A DNA stretch of 64,000 nt from Cricetomys ansorgei (lineage: Eukaryota; Chordata; Mammalia; Rodentia; Nesomyidae): the NCBI GenBank assembly GCA_026225945.1, contig JAMJFZ010000769.1:1736501-1800500 (forward strand). The letters run 5' to 3'. Position numbers and translations under genes: made by a program. This document shows, piece by piece, positions 22,629-35,224 of this stretch. The notes beneath the pieces are model-generated. The model was not told where the DNA came from, made no database searches, and saw only the letters and a program-made list of their open reading frames with translations. Numbering within the stretch: position 1 is the first letter of the stretch; each line of letters opens with the position of its first letter.

Positions 22629-24164
22629 AAGTTTAGTGAGAAGTGACTGGAAATAATTTTTGACTAGATATTTGGCAGGCATCATGGCTATCCCTGTCAA
22701 TGATACTAACCATGCTGACAGGTTCAATCAAGAATTAACCATTTACATCAATAAAGATTCAGCTTCTCTATTATCTGTTTCTATATTATCTCCCCCTTGA
22801 GTGTCATGATTTCTCTGTCAGCCTGTATCACTACTGTTTCAAGAGATGAGGCCCACTTAGTCTGACTATCTGACATGCTCAAACTAATCCTTCTCTATTC
22901 AGGGTGATTGAAAATACTATCTCTTACTCAAAAGCACATGTGAAGGGTCCTAGGGTGAAATTCCTGTGAAACCTCTTTCTTTTGTCAGTTCTAATTAATT
23001 AATTCATTAACTTTCCCCCTCAGTTCTGTATTCTTTTTCTCATTGTTGCCTTTTTGTCTTCTTTTCCCATTTTCCTTATTTTCAGTTTTAATTATATAAA
23101 AGGAATTATTCCATATGGTATATTCCTTAGGGTTTTTATAATTATTAAGCATTTCATGAAAAATTGCTACTTTATACTCCCTTAAGTCATTAATGTTATA
23201 AAGTACTGTTCTACAAATTTTGGACATTCTCTATTTATTCATTCATAAAAATTCACCTTACAAGTTTCAAAATACATAGTAATAAATGATATATTTAACA
23301 CAGAGTATTATTAAAAACCAAATATTCTCCTAAGAAAACATCTAATATTGAGAAAAAGAAAAAGAATTTATTGATTTTACGTTTAAAAAACATAATCAAA
23401 GCTTTGAGAAGCACAGGTAAATTAGGATCCTTAATAAAAATCAAACCACAATGGTTTTTTATTAATGGAAATACTAGTTAACTTGGAGATAGAAAATTTT
23501 CTTCTATAAATTTATTCTTTTGTATATTATTCTAAACAATAGTTATGTACACAATTTAAAAATATCTTGAAAATTATTTATAACTGATAATTTATTTTTA
23601 TAAAAACACATGCACAGATTAGTACCATTACAGTAGCATCTAACTGAATTTGCAAGAATCTGGAAATGGTTTGTATTTTGGTGAGTGTGCCGATATATAT
23701 TAAAACAAAATGACTTTTGTATGGAAGAATTATGTTTTTTAGTGATAGCCAAATCACTTATAAAGTTCAAATGTTTGTCATCTACTCTGGTTTTTTGTGT
23801 TGTGAAACGGCTTTCTTCTCACATTTTTTTTTTCTTTCCCCTAGGACGTTTAGTGTGGTATGTATTTATTTTAGCCTTGTGAATTTGTCAAGGATGATGT
23901 TTATGTTTTATTCATTTTGGAAGTTCTCCTAGAACTGTGATTCACTCTTTCTGCTGGTACATACACATCAGATAGAATTCACAGTAGCACATACAACTTT
24001 AAGCTGTAGGTCAAATACAACTATAAAATACACATACAAATGTGTACATACATCCATCTATCAATCACATTTAACTCTGGAGGCATTAATATAATCAATT
24101 TTGAAACCACAGTACAACTATCCCCAAACATCATTCATTCAATCTCTCTTGCTCTCTCATCCCC

Positions 24165-24166
<2 letters not shown>
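22629..24166. other. AT-rich sequence, nothing recognised
   Basis: Short frames at 22991-23227, 23543-23770, 23685-23882 and 23717-23932 overlap one another on both strands and have no gene-like features. Confidence 0.5.

Positions 24167-24200
<34 letters not shown>
24167..24200. repeat. (TG)n microsatellite
   Basis: About 14 TG units, then TATGTG. Confidence 0.97.
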
Positions 24201-24201
<1 letters not shown>

Positions 24202-24304
24202 CATGTCAATTTCCTTAGAATAATGAAAAGAAATTTAAATGTATGCTATTTTTAACTTTTTGTTTGTTGGTTTATAAAGCTTAGCTGTTTCTTATTTTAA
24301 AAAA

Positions 24305-25040
24305 CATGCAGGGTTGGATAACTTATTAGGGGTCTCATCTCTGGAGAAGACTGATTCTCCTTCTCTCAAAAGCCATTAAATACCTATAAGTCTTCATTTA
24401 TGTGTGAGGTGTTGTGAGATTTCCCCACCTGTGCCAGTTAGCATGCCAACTGGTACTTGGCAGGTTTTGTTCAGATAGTCTTGAGCTCTAATATGTGTAC
24501 AATTCCTGTCATATGTAAGAGACACTATCTCAAAGCATAACTCCTCATTCTCTGGCTCTTACAATCTTTCTGACCTCTTTTCTATGATGTTCCCTCAAAC
24601 TTAGGTGTACGGGTTGTGCTGTAGATTTATCATATGGGGCTCAGCACCCTATGATCAGTTGTTCTCTGCATTTTGATCAGTGGCGCTCTGTAGTTTCCAT
24701 TTGCTACAAAACAAAGCTTCTTTCATGCAGAGTGCCCACTTGAGTGGGCTAAGTATTTATGGTGCATTTAGAAACTATACTGGCTTAGAAAAGTGGCTAT
24801 AGTACTTTCTCCTCTAGGGCTCGTGATCTCAACGGTGACAAATAGTTGGATAAGTCTACAGTACCAGGTATGAATTACCTTCTACTGAATGGGCCTTAAG
24901 TCCAATTAGATAGCTATTGATTATACTCAAGATCAAGTGTTACATTGCTCTTTTGGGGATATTTTTCCAGGCTGGTCACTTTTGTATTTTGTATGCTTTA
25001 TAGCTTGGTAAGACTATTAATTGCTTTCTGTTTTTTATTT
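24305..25040 (-). mobile_element. L1 3' UTR, antisense, diverged
   Basis: 'GGGTTGGATAACTTATTAGG', 'GGAGAAGACTGATTCTCC', 'CTCTGGCTCTTACAATCTTT', 'TTTCTCCTCTAGGGCTCGTG' and 'AATGGGCCTTAAGTCCAATT' parallel the antisense L1 3' UTR seen at 20440-21220. It is more decayed and lacks the terminal part. Confidence 0.75.
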
Positions 25041-25384
25041 TTACACATTGAGCAGGATAGGTATTAGCTATGACTGTTTCAATACTGACTAAACTTAAAC
25101 ACATTGAACTATTATAGGAAACTATATTGAAGTTATAAGTTGAAATTTTTATTTATTTGGTTTCAGATTCAGTTCGTTTTCTAAGAATCACTTGACAATT
25201 ATTTTCCACAAAACCAGAGCATACCCCTTAATTTCTAAGAAAAGCTGTAAAATTGAAGGCCTCTAAAAATCATTTTTCTACACAGCAGATAACAATTGTA
25301 TGAAAAATATTTTTCATATCCTGTACTGGCCCCTTCTTGTCATTGTTTTTTATATTTTGTGACTTTCAAAATGTAGTCAATATT
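25041..25384. other. AT-rich sequence, nothing recognised
   Basis: No repeat family or gene identified. Confidence 0.45.
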
Positions 25385-25480
25385 GATTTATTGGGCAGGA
25401 AGGAAATGGATGGCATGATACTATTGCGGTGTATATATGTATGAAATTCCTAATAATTAATAAAGAAAATAATTTTTAAT
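25385..25480 (+). mobile_element. L1 3' end, short copy
   Basis: 'GGCAGGAAGGAAATGGATGG', then 'TATATATGTATGAAATTCC' and AATAATTAATAAAG, resembles the final about 90 bp of an Lx L1 3' UTR ending in TGTATGAAATTCTCAAAGAATAAAT. Confidence 0.5.
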
Positions 25481-26394
25481 GTGAAAATATAACTCAAAAG
25501 CACTTGTTAGTATGAAGGAATGCTTGTGTAAGCACAACATAAATGCACTGCATTAGTCACTAGAATCGTTAACACTGTAATTTGTGGATTTGAGTCTCAT
25601 ATGAACTGTTAGGAAGGTGATCTAAGCCTATGTAGAGATTATTGTTCTCAATTGTCTAAGAGCTAGATTAAATCCAGCAGCTATGGAAAATATAGATACT
25701 TGTATACTATGTTCTCTATAAGGTATACAGTTTATACCTAACAGATTATGGTCTTAAACCACAGTTATAAAATATTTTCACAGCTGCACCTAGATTAGGG
25801 TTCAACACTATGGACAATCTGGATTGTGATTTTATTCTTCTAGTTTTCCATCTTTAAGAAACTGTCATTGAGAAAAATAAAATGCTATAAGTCATAATTT
25901 AAAAAACTGATATGAAACAGTGTTTATCCAAGTCCCAAGTCCCAATATTATAAACAATATGCTAAGTAAGGAAAGTGGTATTTGACTACTCATACACTAA
26001 TGAAGTAAATGATGCATGTGCACATGTACACACCACTACCACCACCACAACCACTGTTACTATACCACTATTCAAGTAAATAATTGTAATACAAAGGGCA
26101 TTTGTAACACATTTATGAATATTGTGGGGATTGACCAGTGTCTTCATCAGTTAAGTTAGGTTACGTTCTTTGAAAAACCAAGAAAGATGATCTTTTCATT
26201 ATAAATTATAGAATGATCTTGGAAATAATTTGACAGTCAATGATAATTTAATAAAAGTGAAGTAAAATGTCAAAAATAAACTGTAAATGATTACTCATAG
26301 TAATTGCTGTCAGTTTCAACTGACGAAAACAGAATCTGATTTCTATCATTATGAGAATTAGATAGCAAATGAGCTACAAATGTGAATTTAAAAA
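25481..26394. other. AT-rich sequence, nothing recognised
   Basis: A short (ACC)n run lies at 26033-26053. Nothing else identified. Confidence 0.5.
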
Positions 26395-26620
26395 ATGTAT
26401 TCTGAGCCTGTGAGTTTGACCTGCCAGCAAAAGCACCTTCCATAAAGACTAAGGACCAGAATTTTGTTCCTGAGACCCACATGGTAAAAGGGCAAAAAAC
26501 TCGTATCCTAAAGTTATCTTCTGATTTCCACATGCACACTGTTGGACACACATGTCCACATGGATGAATCATTTGCATGCAGAAATTAAAATAAAAATAT
26601 GCAATAAAAAATTTTAAAGA
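26395..26620 (+). repeat. B2-superfamily SINE (B3-like), sense
   Basis: 'TGACCTGCCAGCAAAAGCAC', 'CCTGAGACCCACATGGTAAA', 'TTATCTTCTGATTTCCACAT', then a degenerate ACACAC-like stretch and an A-rich tail with AATAAAA. This is the sense form of the subfamily at 15150-15413. The 95-codon - strand frame at 26291-26578 overlaps it and is not a gene. Confidence 0.75.
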
Positions 26621-29600
26621 CTAATATACTGCATTCTTGCATATTGTATTAATGGATGAATGACAGAAATTTATAAAAATGTCATTCTAAAACATTTTTG
26701 TGGTAGACAATAACACCAAGAACATAATTATTATTGTTGCTAGTCAAATGGGTAATATATATTTTATGTTATTGCACATAATTAGAGAAAATACTCTTAT
26801 TCAACTTTGATCCATGTATCTAGTTTTGAAAAGTATGGGAGAATAATTAGGTAGGTTATATTGATTCTTCCACAGAAGACTTGTGTAAAGAGAAGAAAGT
26901 TGGAAAAACATTACAAATCTCCTGTTCTAGCTTCACATTGTGCTATGATTTCATTTGTCATCTTAAATAACGCACGCAGTTTAAATAATTCATGTATGTC
27001 ACATTTTATAATGTCACAATTTTATTTTTTCTTAAAATATTGGAATATCTCTCAATTAGAGTATAAATGTATTTGAATGATAGTTTTACTTTTCTTATTT
27101 GTTTTTAAAATCAGCCTCAGATAATAAGATAACGTCCTGTCTTGCAAGAGATCGTGTTCTTTATACATTGGTGAGTTTTTCCTCACTTAGGAGTGGTGTC
27201 CACAGCTAGCAGGAAAATCCTATCTTTCATAGATCTTATATTAGTATGTTATCCTCATATACTGTTATTTTCCTAATGCAAACGCCTGCTAATCATGATA
27301 CAGTCTCATCACATCCTATACATTCACATTCCCCACTTCTGGTCATATTGTTGGCCTAGCAGTATAACATCAACATTTCATCTTCATAATTTCATTCCAT
27401 ATCTTGTTTGTTTTCAAGTCAAATTATATGAAATTTCTTTTGTCTGTGTCCTTCCATCTCCTCAACTAAGATAAGAGTTTAAATATGAAAAGGGCTTGAA
27501 GATATAGCAGGCATCTGATTCATGATTCCTTTTTAACTTTTTTCAAATTATAGGATCTATTTACATAGAGATTAGTTTGACAACCCCTAACAATAACAAA
27601 GCATAGATCTTTTTCCACACGTGGTATATAGTCTTTGAACAATTTTGGAATGTAGAATGTTCCTTCATTGGTTTAAGGACTTTATAACAGCATGTCACTA
27701 TTCCTTCTTCATTGTTGCTCCTCCTATCTGACTGTAAACATCTCCATATCATCAGTGACTTTTTAGTCTACAATGCTTAACTAAATGCATGTCTTATATT
27801 TTAATTTCATAAATGAAATGTAAACTGTTTTTGATTATTTTGATTTCTTACCCATTTATCTGTCTATGAACTATTGTTTTATATAAGTGTCTTGGAGGAA
27901 AAGCACTGGTATATTCTGACCGTTATAATCCAGAATAGATTATGTATCCTAAAAGTTCTTTTGTTTTCGAGAAAAACAACTTATGTTCCAATTGTCTAAT
28001 TTTTCGGAGTCTTAGCCTTTTGCTTGGACTTATTCAGCTCTAAACTCATGTTAATCCTAAATTAGTCTTTTGTACCCTATTTTTGTATGAAATTGGTGCT
28101 GTGATTGATGATTATGTGTAGAATATGTTTTATCCTTTTGAAATTTATGCTACCATATTAGCCTTCTGATTCCTTTCACTGAGGATTTTAACTTTGTTCT
28201 TCCATATTCAGTAGCCCAGTCAGAGTCACACTGCTGGAAAATTACATAATTATTTCTTACATAATACTGACTTAAAATATTAAATAAAATTTGAGAAAAA
28301 CTGGATATTTCATACTACTAACCAGTTTCCCTCTTTATGAACCTGAATTTTGTAGACTTCTAGCTCATTTCCGTCAGAGGAATAAAATTTGTGGGATGAG
28401 ATTCATTATATGAGTATATTAGTATAAAATTCAACTTTATAAAATAAGTAGCTTGATATATAAGTATAGTAATTTTAGTACAACTGTACACTTGGTGAGA
28501 TGTGGGTAACAATACATGAATACTGAAAGCATAATTTTTCATTTAGTTACATTTCCTCTTTCAATTATTCTACCAATTGTTTATTTAAAATTTTTATATA
28601 AATGTCTATTCCAGTTACATGCAACAGTACACCTATGCAAACCGGTAAGCATTAGATTGTTGTTTTATATACTAGGAGTCAAAGGTAAAAAAGAAAAATA
28701 CTATTCAGCTAATTTAAAACCATAACTCTCAGAAAGAAAAAAATAGGAGAAGTACTAACAACAACTTTGTAAAAATTAGACAGGGAGGAAAGGAGGGGAG
28801 AGAGAGAAAAAATAGAGATAAAGAATGCATGAAATAGTGTAGTATTAATAAAAATGAGTAAATTAAACTGAGTGAACCTAAGAGCTAGAATAAAAGTTAT
28901 ATGATCTTGAGAAATTATCCAAGAGCTCTAAATCATATGAAAGAAGAACTCAAGTTTGCAATTAGAAGAAAGTATGGGAATAGGAATGATTATTATTGGG
29001 TTATTGGCCTGCCAAACCTTATCCCTAACACACTAAAGCAGGATTAGAGGTTAGCAAATGGATTTAGACATGTATGCAGGAAAAAGCAACTTTGCCTGAA
29101 TCTAGAGCTGTAGTTGTAAAAGGTATTTGAAAGTAAAAATACCTATCACTGATGTCCATAAACAACACTAATAAATTCCTTCTGACATCTGAGTACTCAT
29201 TTTTAGTCTGCCTTGAACCATGGCATTACTGTAACCTGCATTTCTGGCAATAAGCAAACAAATATTAAATTTGTAACTGAGCATTTATCTCTTATTTTAC
29301 CTAAATGCATGTAAATCCCAATTCATATTCACTTTCTATGAGTGGTGGTAAAACTATAGTTATGTTTTCAAACTGAATTTGAAAGTGTTAAAATCAGGTT
29401 ACAAGGAATTACTATGGAGATGGTATACAAAGAAAAGTAATGAGGCATTTGAAATTGATGTAATTATCAGATAGATAGACTTAGCATATGGGAACAGGGA
29501 ATTGAAAGAACTCAATGACTATAACTTGGAATAAGAACAGTGCTTAGGTTTTGCAGTATACCATATGCCCCAGAAGACCCAAACTTCTTTTTTTCTTTTG

Positions 29601-31087
29601 AAACCTGAAATGTACTTTTAGATGACTTTTTCAGTTCATCTGAAGTTTCCCAGGTTAGAAGAATTTCATTAGTGTACTGAAACACATGAACTCAAGCACT
29701 AAGACATAAGCAAATGTAAATGGAAATTGAGGCTTAGTGAAGTGTAGTCCAAATAAAGACAGTATAAAATGAACATTTAAACGAAAGTTAAACCACAAAT
29801 GATGATTGTTTCTTAAGAATGGAGTAAAGCTAAGTTCAATTTTCTGCATTTGGTAAGTTTAGAGGCATATGGCTTTCTTTGTCTGTCTAAAAAGAAGTCA
29901 CTGATGATATATTGAGAAAGCTAGATATGCAAAAATGCATTAACTTTGCATCATGTAGGAATCAGCATGAGAAAAAAACAAGTCAATCTACAGTTGTAAT
30001 TTTACAAATTCATAAGCCAACCTGGTACTATCTTTTTACACAAAACATCTATAGTTATTAATTAAGTAATTAATTAATAAAAGATAATGGTACCCATTTT
30101 TTACATTGCATGAAACTTAAGATAAAGTTAAAATTTTTGTTATAATTTTTAAAAACTATTTGTTTTAGTCCATAAAGGGACACATTATACTATGTTTTCT
30201 ACAACTATCTAAAAAGTATAAAAACATTCTATCCTTGTGGATGCATTACTATAATGTGGTTACAATAAATCATGTGTGTTTTCATTTTTATTTATTTAAA
30301 AAATGCATAAGGCATGTGAGAAAGTAGGAAACACTAAAATGCTACAACATATGGTGTATATATATATATCTTTAAAGATAGTCATTTATTAAGAATGCCA
30401 GAATAGATAAATCATATTTAAAGTTTAATTTTATATATAAATGACACACTAAATATTCACCTTAAATAAATATATCTTTATGTAAATTTCTAACAGCTTG
30501 CTAATATATGTTGATGGTATTCTGAAATTAGTTGCCAAGAGTTGTCTAGAGATATGGGCTCCATTCTAGCTAGACAATGCATTTCTCCTTCCATAACTCT
30601 GGATGTGCGTTAGAAACATGATGCAGGAAGAAGAATTTGCAAGTGAGAAACACCAGAGCTCTCCTTAATACATATTCATACATATTTAACTGAATCCCCC
30701 ATCTTCTTTATACAGAAGTAGAATTGGTGATTTCTTTAATACTATAATGCACTGATTCTATTGCAAAAAGACTAAAAGTGAAAGCTTTGCTATCTGTTCT
30801 CATTGAAAAAAATAACAAATGAAGAGTAATAGGAGAACTTTGGGAGCCTGTATAAGATATCTAGTTGTATAATAAGCTTTTTCTAAAACCAACATGTAAT
30901 AATTATACTGCTTGAAACATAAAACCTAATGTGATATCCTAAGGTCAGCATTCACATCCATAGGAATCATGCAAGTATATTGGTTATACTGAGCAGTGTA
31001 CTATATGAAGCAGGCAGAAAAATGCCCTTCCCCTAAACACAAATGATTTTATTATTCCATTCAATTAATATGCTCTTGGCATGATGT
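26621..31087. other. Long AT-rich stretch with no recognisable repeat or gene
   Basis: About 4.5 kb, the longest such stretch in the window. A polypurine patch lies at 28780-28810 and a (TA)n run at 30356-30370. Short frames (for example 26861-27076, 27561-27752, 28516-28725, 29655-29849) lack any gene-like features. Old, decayed transposons may be present below my recognition limit. Confidence 0.45.
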
Positions 31088-31606
31088 ATTACTTACTTTT
31101 CTATTGCCATAGAAACAAAACAAAAAAAACAACAAAACAAGACATGAGCAATACAACTTATATAGAAGGAAGGGTTTATTTCTGGCCTATGGTTTCAAAG
31201 TGAGCAGAGTCTGTGACCATTACAGAAGGAAGGCATGGCAGTAGGCAGGGATCTCATATTTAGCAGCTCCTAAAATACCCAGAGTGGCAGCAAGTATTCC
31301 ACACCCAAGACTAGGGGTGACATCTCACTCCAACTACATTCCACTTCCTGGTTTATACAGGCTCGTGAGCATATCACAATGAGAAATGCATTTAGTCCAA
31401 CTTTAAAAGTCCCCGGAATCTTTCACGGGTCTCAACAGTTTAAAATTCAAAAGTCTCCTCTAAGACTGAAGGCAATCTTTTTACTGTATCACCCAGTAAA
31501 ACTAAAAAGAAAATTGACACACTTCCAATATAAAATGACATAGAATATACATTAACCATTCTAAAAGAGAGGAATGGGGACATAATGAAGACAAACTGGA
31601 CCAAAA
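31088..31606 (+). repeat. Rodent interspersed repeat (MaLR-related?), left part
   Basis: Starts TTACTTTTCTATTGCCATAG, then 'TATAGAAGGAAGGGTTTATT', 'GGCATGGCAGTAGGCAGGGA', 'AAGTCTCCTCTAAGACTGAA' and 'GAGGAATGGGGACATAATGA'. The opening resembles the antisense MaLR LTR 3' end; the later part matches a long rodent-specific repeat that I know by sequence but not securely by name. A solo LTR interrupts it at 31607, and the continuation is at 32022-32660. Confidence 0.65.
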
Positions 31607-32016
31607 TGTTAGGTCTCAAATCCAGAAATACCACTGAGAGGCGTATTAACATTTCAGAGTGGACCTGGCTGCCAGGTTTTCCCAGCATCCCTCAGTACCT
31701 ACCTGTTATAGAGTATGGCTGGCAAACCCTGCCCACTACCCTGATTTTCCAGCCCAGGGGCTGGACTACCCCCCACGCTCTTCTCTATATAATCCAGCCA
31801 TTTTGATTACCCACCCCTTTTACATTTTTGCCCTCTTGGCTGTGGTACCAGGTTCCTCCCTCCCATCACCCCTCCCCGCTCAAGGTCATGTTTGCTCTGG
31901 ACTCTCCCAGATGTCTCTGTCTCAGACTATGCTCTCCTTTTTATCTACAATAAAATCTCTCTTCCACTTTACCTAGCATCAGTCATTTCCTCCTATTTTA
32001 TTTCTTTTTTCGTTCA
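31607..32016 (+). mobile_element. Solo LTR of an endogenous retrovirus (410 bp)
   Basis: Begins TGTTAGG and ends CGTTCA (TG...CA). A TATA box (CTATATAATCC) lies at about 31784 and a poly(A) signal AATAAA at 31949. About 60 bp of U5-like sequence follows. Flanks are CAAAA at 31602-31606 and CAAAG at 32017-32021: a 5 bp target duplication with one mismatch. The surrounding older repeat resumes directly after it (CATGACCAAACACCAGCAGG), so the ends are well placed. No internal retroviral region is present, hence a solo LTR from recombination. Frames at 31585-31806 and 31659-31976 are incidental. Confidence 0.8.
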
Positions 32017-32021
32017 CAAAG

Positions 32022-32660
32022 CATGACCAAACACCAGCAGGGCAAATGCCAATTTTCCCAGCTCCATAAACAGACTTACATGTCTCTGCCTTTCCATATT
32101 TGCTGCATGCAAAATACATCTTACTTTCTCTCAGGCTCCTTCCACCCACTGTGTGAAGCTCTTCTTTGTCAGATATCACAGGTATTTAGTATCTCTTTGG
32201 AGATTCTCCAAAGCAACCTAGCTTCATTTCCATATAGCTTCAGACACAGCTAGCTTTAGCAGTTCTCTGAAACAATGAAGGGCAGTTCCATATAACCCAT
32301 TTACTCATATATCCTTCATGATTCTGAAGTCATGGATGGTGCTGTCAAGTTCAGCTTCCAGCTTGGGATAGACTGTGGCAACACTGAATCACATTCGAAG
32401 TAGCTTTTCATTTATAGGAGCAGAAAATTTCTTAGTCCTTTTCCTTAAACAAGTTGGAAGATTAGCTGGCTGGGGTCTTGCCAGGAGGGAACCCTGCCCT
32501 TTATTACAATGCAGATTCCAAAGGCCAGGCCTCTCCTTAATTACCTTTTCTCTTTTAGCATAGTGCTTTGCTGTAGCAACAAAGCTGTTGTTTTTTATTT
32601 CTTCAAACTGTACATTTTGTACTTCTTCTGACCTACTTGCTTTTTGAAATTGCAAAACTA
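32022..32660 (+). repeat. Rodent interspersed repeat (MaLR-related?), right part
   Basis: Continuation of 31088-31606 after the solo LTR: 'ACACCAGCAGGGCAAATGCC' and 'GGCTCCTTCCACCCACTGTG', on to 'CTTGCTTTTTGAAATTGC'. Frames on both strands (31979-32179, 32023-32253, 32375-32563, 32389-32655) are open by chance in a region of more balanced composition. Confidence 0.6.
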
Positions 32661-32871
32661 CAGATTTGCATAGTAGTTATTACTAATAACTGTCTCTTAA
32701 TTGGACTTTGTATAACTTTGTGTGTTATGGTAAGTGACTCCTAACTACCAACTCATGATAAATTTTTATTCCCTTATGCTATGTTGAGGAAGTTTGAGGG
32801 AAGTAATGAACTCTCTGAAGGCTCTGACTTAATCAGCAGAATAATCCAAATCCTGAAATATTTTTCTCAAA

Positions 32872-33080
32872 AAATGAAGATTTATTTATTTATTGTTATT
32901 TATGTGTATATATGTTTTGCTTGCATGCAATAGTGCTTCGGAGGGTCAGAAGAGGGCTGTAGATTCCCTGGGACTGGAGTTAAGATGGTTGTGTGAGGCT
33001 TCATGTGGATGCTGGAAATTGAACCCCAGTCCTGCACAAAAGCAACAAGTACTCTTAACCACTGAGAGGATTATCTAACC
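32872..33080 (-). repeat. B3-type SINE, antisense
   Basis: AAGATTTATTTATTTATTG (antisense tail), 'TTTTGCTTGCATGCAATAG', 'GGGTCAGAAGAGGGCTGTAG', 'GATGCTGGAAATTGAACCCC' and 'GTACTCTTAACCACTGAGAG' follow the antisense B3 consensus throughout. Confidence 0.88.
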
Positions 33081-33189
33081 ACACTTAAAGATGCTTAATT
33101 TGATGACATTATCGGCATGTGATGAAAATTAGGAAGAAGGTTGTAACTGGCAAAAGTAGGTCATTAAGAGTACACCAATGAAGACTATG

Positions 33190-33420
33190 CATTGTCCTCT
33201 GTCCCTCTCTCCCTCACAGATTCCAGTTGCTTTGTGCTTAAGAAGCATTTCTCTATCAGGCCTTTCCACTGTGCTGTGCTGCATCACCACAGCTCGAGAA
33301 ACTGGAACTAGCTAGCATGGATCCAAACCTCTGAAACTAGAAACTTAAGTGATTTAATTTCCTTTTTAAAGCTGATTTCATTAGCTGTTTTGTCAGTGAC
33401 AAACACATGACTAATACAAG
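33190..33420 (+). repeat. MaLR-like LTR 3' half, sense
   Basis: 'GCTGTGCTGCATCACCACAG', 'CATGGATCCAAACCTCTGAA' and 'GCTGTTTTGTCAGTGACAAA', ending ACACATGACTAATACAAG, match the 3' part of rodent MaLR LTRs, which end in ...TTTTGTCACAGCAAC...ACTAATAC. The expected AATAAA is decayed to TGATTTAAT. Immediately followed by a similar sequence in the reverse orientation. Confidence 0.6.
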
Positions 33421-33424
33421 TGTA

Positions 33425-33780
33425 CGTGTATTGCCAAGTGTTAGCCTTCCTTTACTGTAGCATATACCTGAAACAATGCACTTACTAAGGATAAAAAAGT
33501 TAATTTGACTTGGGGTTTCAGAAGTTTCAGTTCATAGTTAATTTTGCTTTGTTGCTTTTCAGTCTATGATGACGCAGAACATTGTGAAGTGTACATGATA
33601 AAGTAGAAGGCTGCTTTCTTTTGAGGCTAGCATGCAAAGGGCAAAGAGGAGAAGGAATAGGGCTTTAATGTCTCCTTCAATGACATCCCCTGTGGCATAA
33701 TTTATGCCCACTGAGCTCCATTTGTTATAGATCCTATAACCTCTCCATGGTAACTCCTGATGGAGATCAAGCTTTTAAAA
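33425..33780 (-). repeat. MaLR-like LTR, antisense
   Basis: 'TAGCATATACCTGAAACAAT', 'AAAGTTAATTTGACTTGGGG', 'GTTTCAGTTCATAGTTAATT', 'GATGACGCAGAACATTGTGA' and 'GACATCCCCTGTGGCATAAT' parallel the antisense of MST/THE-like and rodent MaLR LTRs (ACCTGAGGCTGGGTAATTTATAAAG...TTTATTTGGCTC...). Confidence 0.55.
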
Positions 33781-35224
33781 TAGGAACATTTAAAAAGCAG
33801 TCTAGATTCAAAATATAGCACACCAATGCAGGCATATAAAGTGAGAAACAAAGGCTAATATAGTAGGTTGGGATGTGAGGTTAAACAATGCAAGTTTTAT
33901 AATGACACTTCTACAGAATAGTAAAGCTATTAGCTAGCTAAGCTTATTAAGCTAATAGTTTGACCACAAGTAAGATTATATACACGATACAGATTTATCG
34001 AAAATGTTCCCATTTGGCCATTATGAGTAGAAAATCAGATTTTCATTGCAACTAAAACTCTTGAGTGGTTTGCTTAGAGAAGGATAATAAGTGATTACAA
34101 TCTAAATGCATCATTCAACATCTTAAAAAGGGAATGTGCTATTATTCTAGTGATGGAAACAATGCAATTAAACACAGATAAATGAGATGCAATTGTCTTA
34201 TAACAAGAAATTAAGAAACTAACTACAGACATTACCTGTATAATTTTAGGCAAATGAGCTCTGTATGTGTAATGTTTACTTGTTCTATACAATTAGCCTC
34301 TTCTGTTAAATCAATTTCATTCATCAGTGAGCTGTCATTGGGAGAAAATCAAATCTATGGGAGTCTTACTTTTTCTTAAAAATTATAGTGTCATATACTG
34401 AAGTCAATGTTTAATATTAAAGGCAAATCTTTAAAAATCAACCTTGTAGAAATAAATTGGGTATTCCATGTATCATTTAAATGAGGAGCAATATTGATCA
34501 AAATAGCCTTACCATAAGTAATTGACCTTTGGAAGAAGGTAGTGTTCTATTTATAGCTAGTGATAGCACATTTGAATATCAGGGAATTTCAATGTTTCCA
34601 CTAAATGCAGGATACGTTAGACACTCAGTAAGTCATTTCAAATTGCTGAAGGCATCTAGATAAGGTGATGTGTCTGCTAAAATTATATTTTAATTAGAAT
34701 AGTGAGGTGAATGTTCAAGACTATATTTGAAATCATCATGCTTTCATGTAATGGCTCTGATTTTAAAATTTTCTTCATTTTAAGAAGGTTGTCACCTACA
34801 GGAAATTCATAACCCAATGATGGAAATATAATGCTAGAATACCTATTTATAACCAGTAACAATAGCGATAAATATATAAAATGACTACAAATGGTATATT
34901 ATAAACATATTTATGAACAATTATATACATACAAGTATGAATGTAAAGGTTTGATATATGTATGCATGGGCAAATATTTGTGATTTGTAGGAAATGTGTA
35001 AGATTCTTTTTCTAAAGGAAAAGATATTTTTCTTGGGCATAAAAGGGAGATATTCAAAATGAAAAATTAATGAAGAGGGATATTTATTCACGTATATTGA
35101 ATTTTGAAATGTAAAGCATAGCAGGTCCAAATAATTTGATGGGTTACTTTTATTTTTTTAAGTTATCTAAATTATGATTTTATTTTTAAACGTCCACTTT
35201 CAATATAATGATCATATATATTCA
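33781..35224. other. AT-rich sequence, nothing recognised
   Basis: A short palindromic AGCTAGCTAAGCTTATTAAGCT patch is near 33935. Frames at 34095-34292 and 34921-35130 (-) have no gene features. Confidence 0.5.

Noticed and set aside
22369..22727. 114-codon Ser/Leu/Pro-rich and 81-codon Arg/Glu-rich open frames
   Set aside because: They are translations of the polypurine tract, whose composition excludes most stop codons.
26405..26600. tRNA or other small RNA gene
   Set aside because: tRNA-like heads in the B2/B3 copies belong to SINEs; no intact cloverleaf or snRNA motif was found anywhere in the window.
31659..31976. 105-codon + frame
   Set aside because: It lies within the solo LTR; no retroviral gene is expected there and no motif is visible.
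33931..33960. AGCTAGCTAAGCTTATTAAGCT palindromic patch as a regulatory site or hairpin
   Set aside because: Short and isolated; no paired arm of useful length or associated element.
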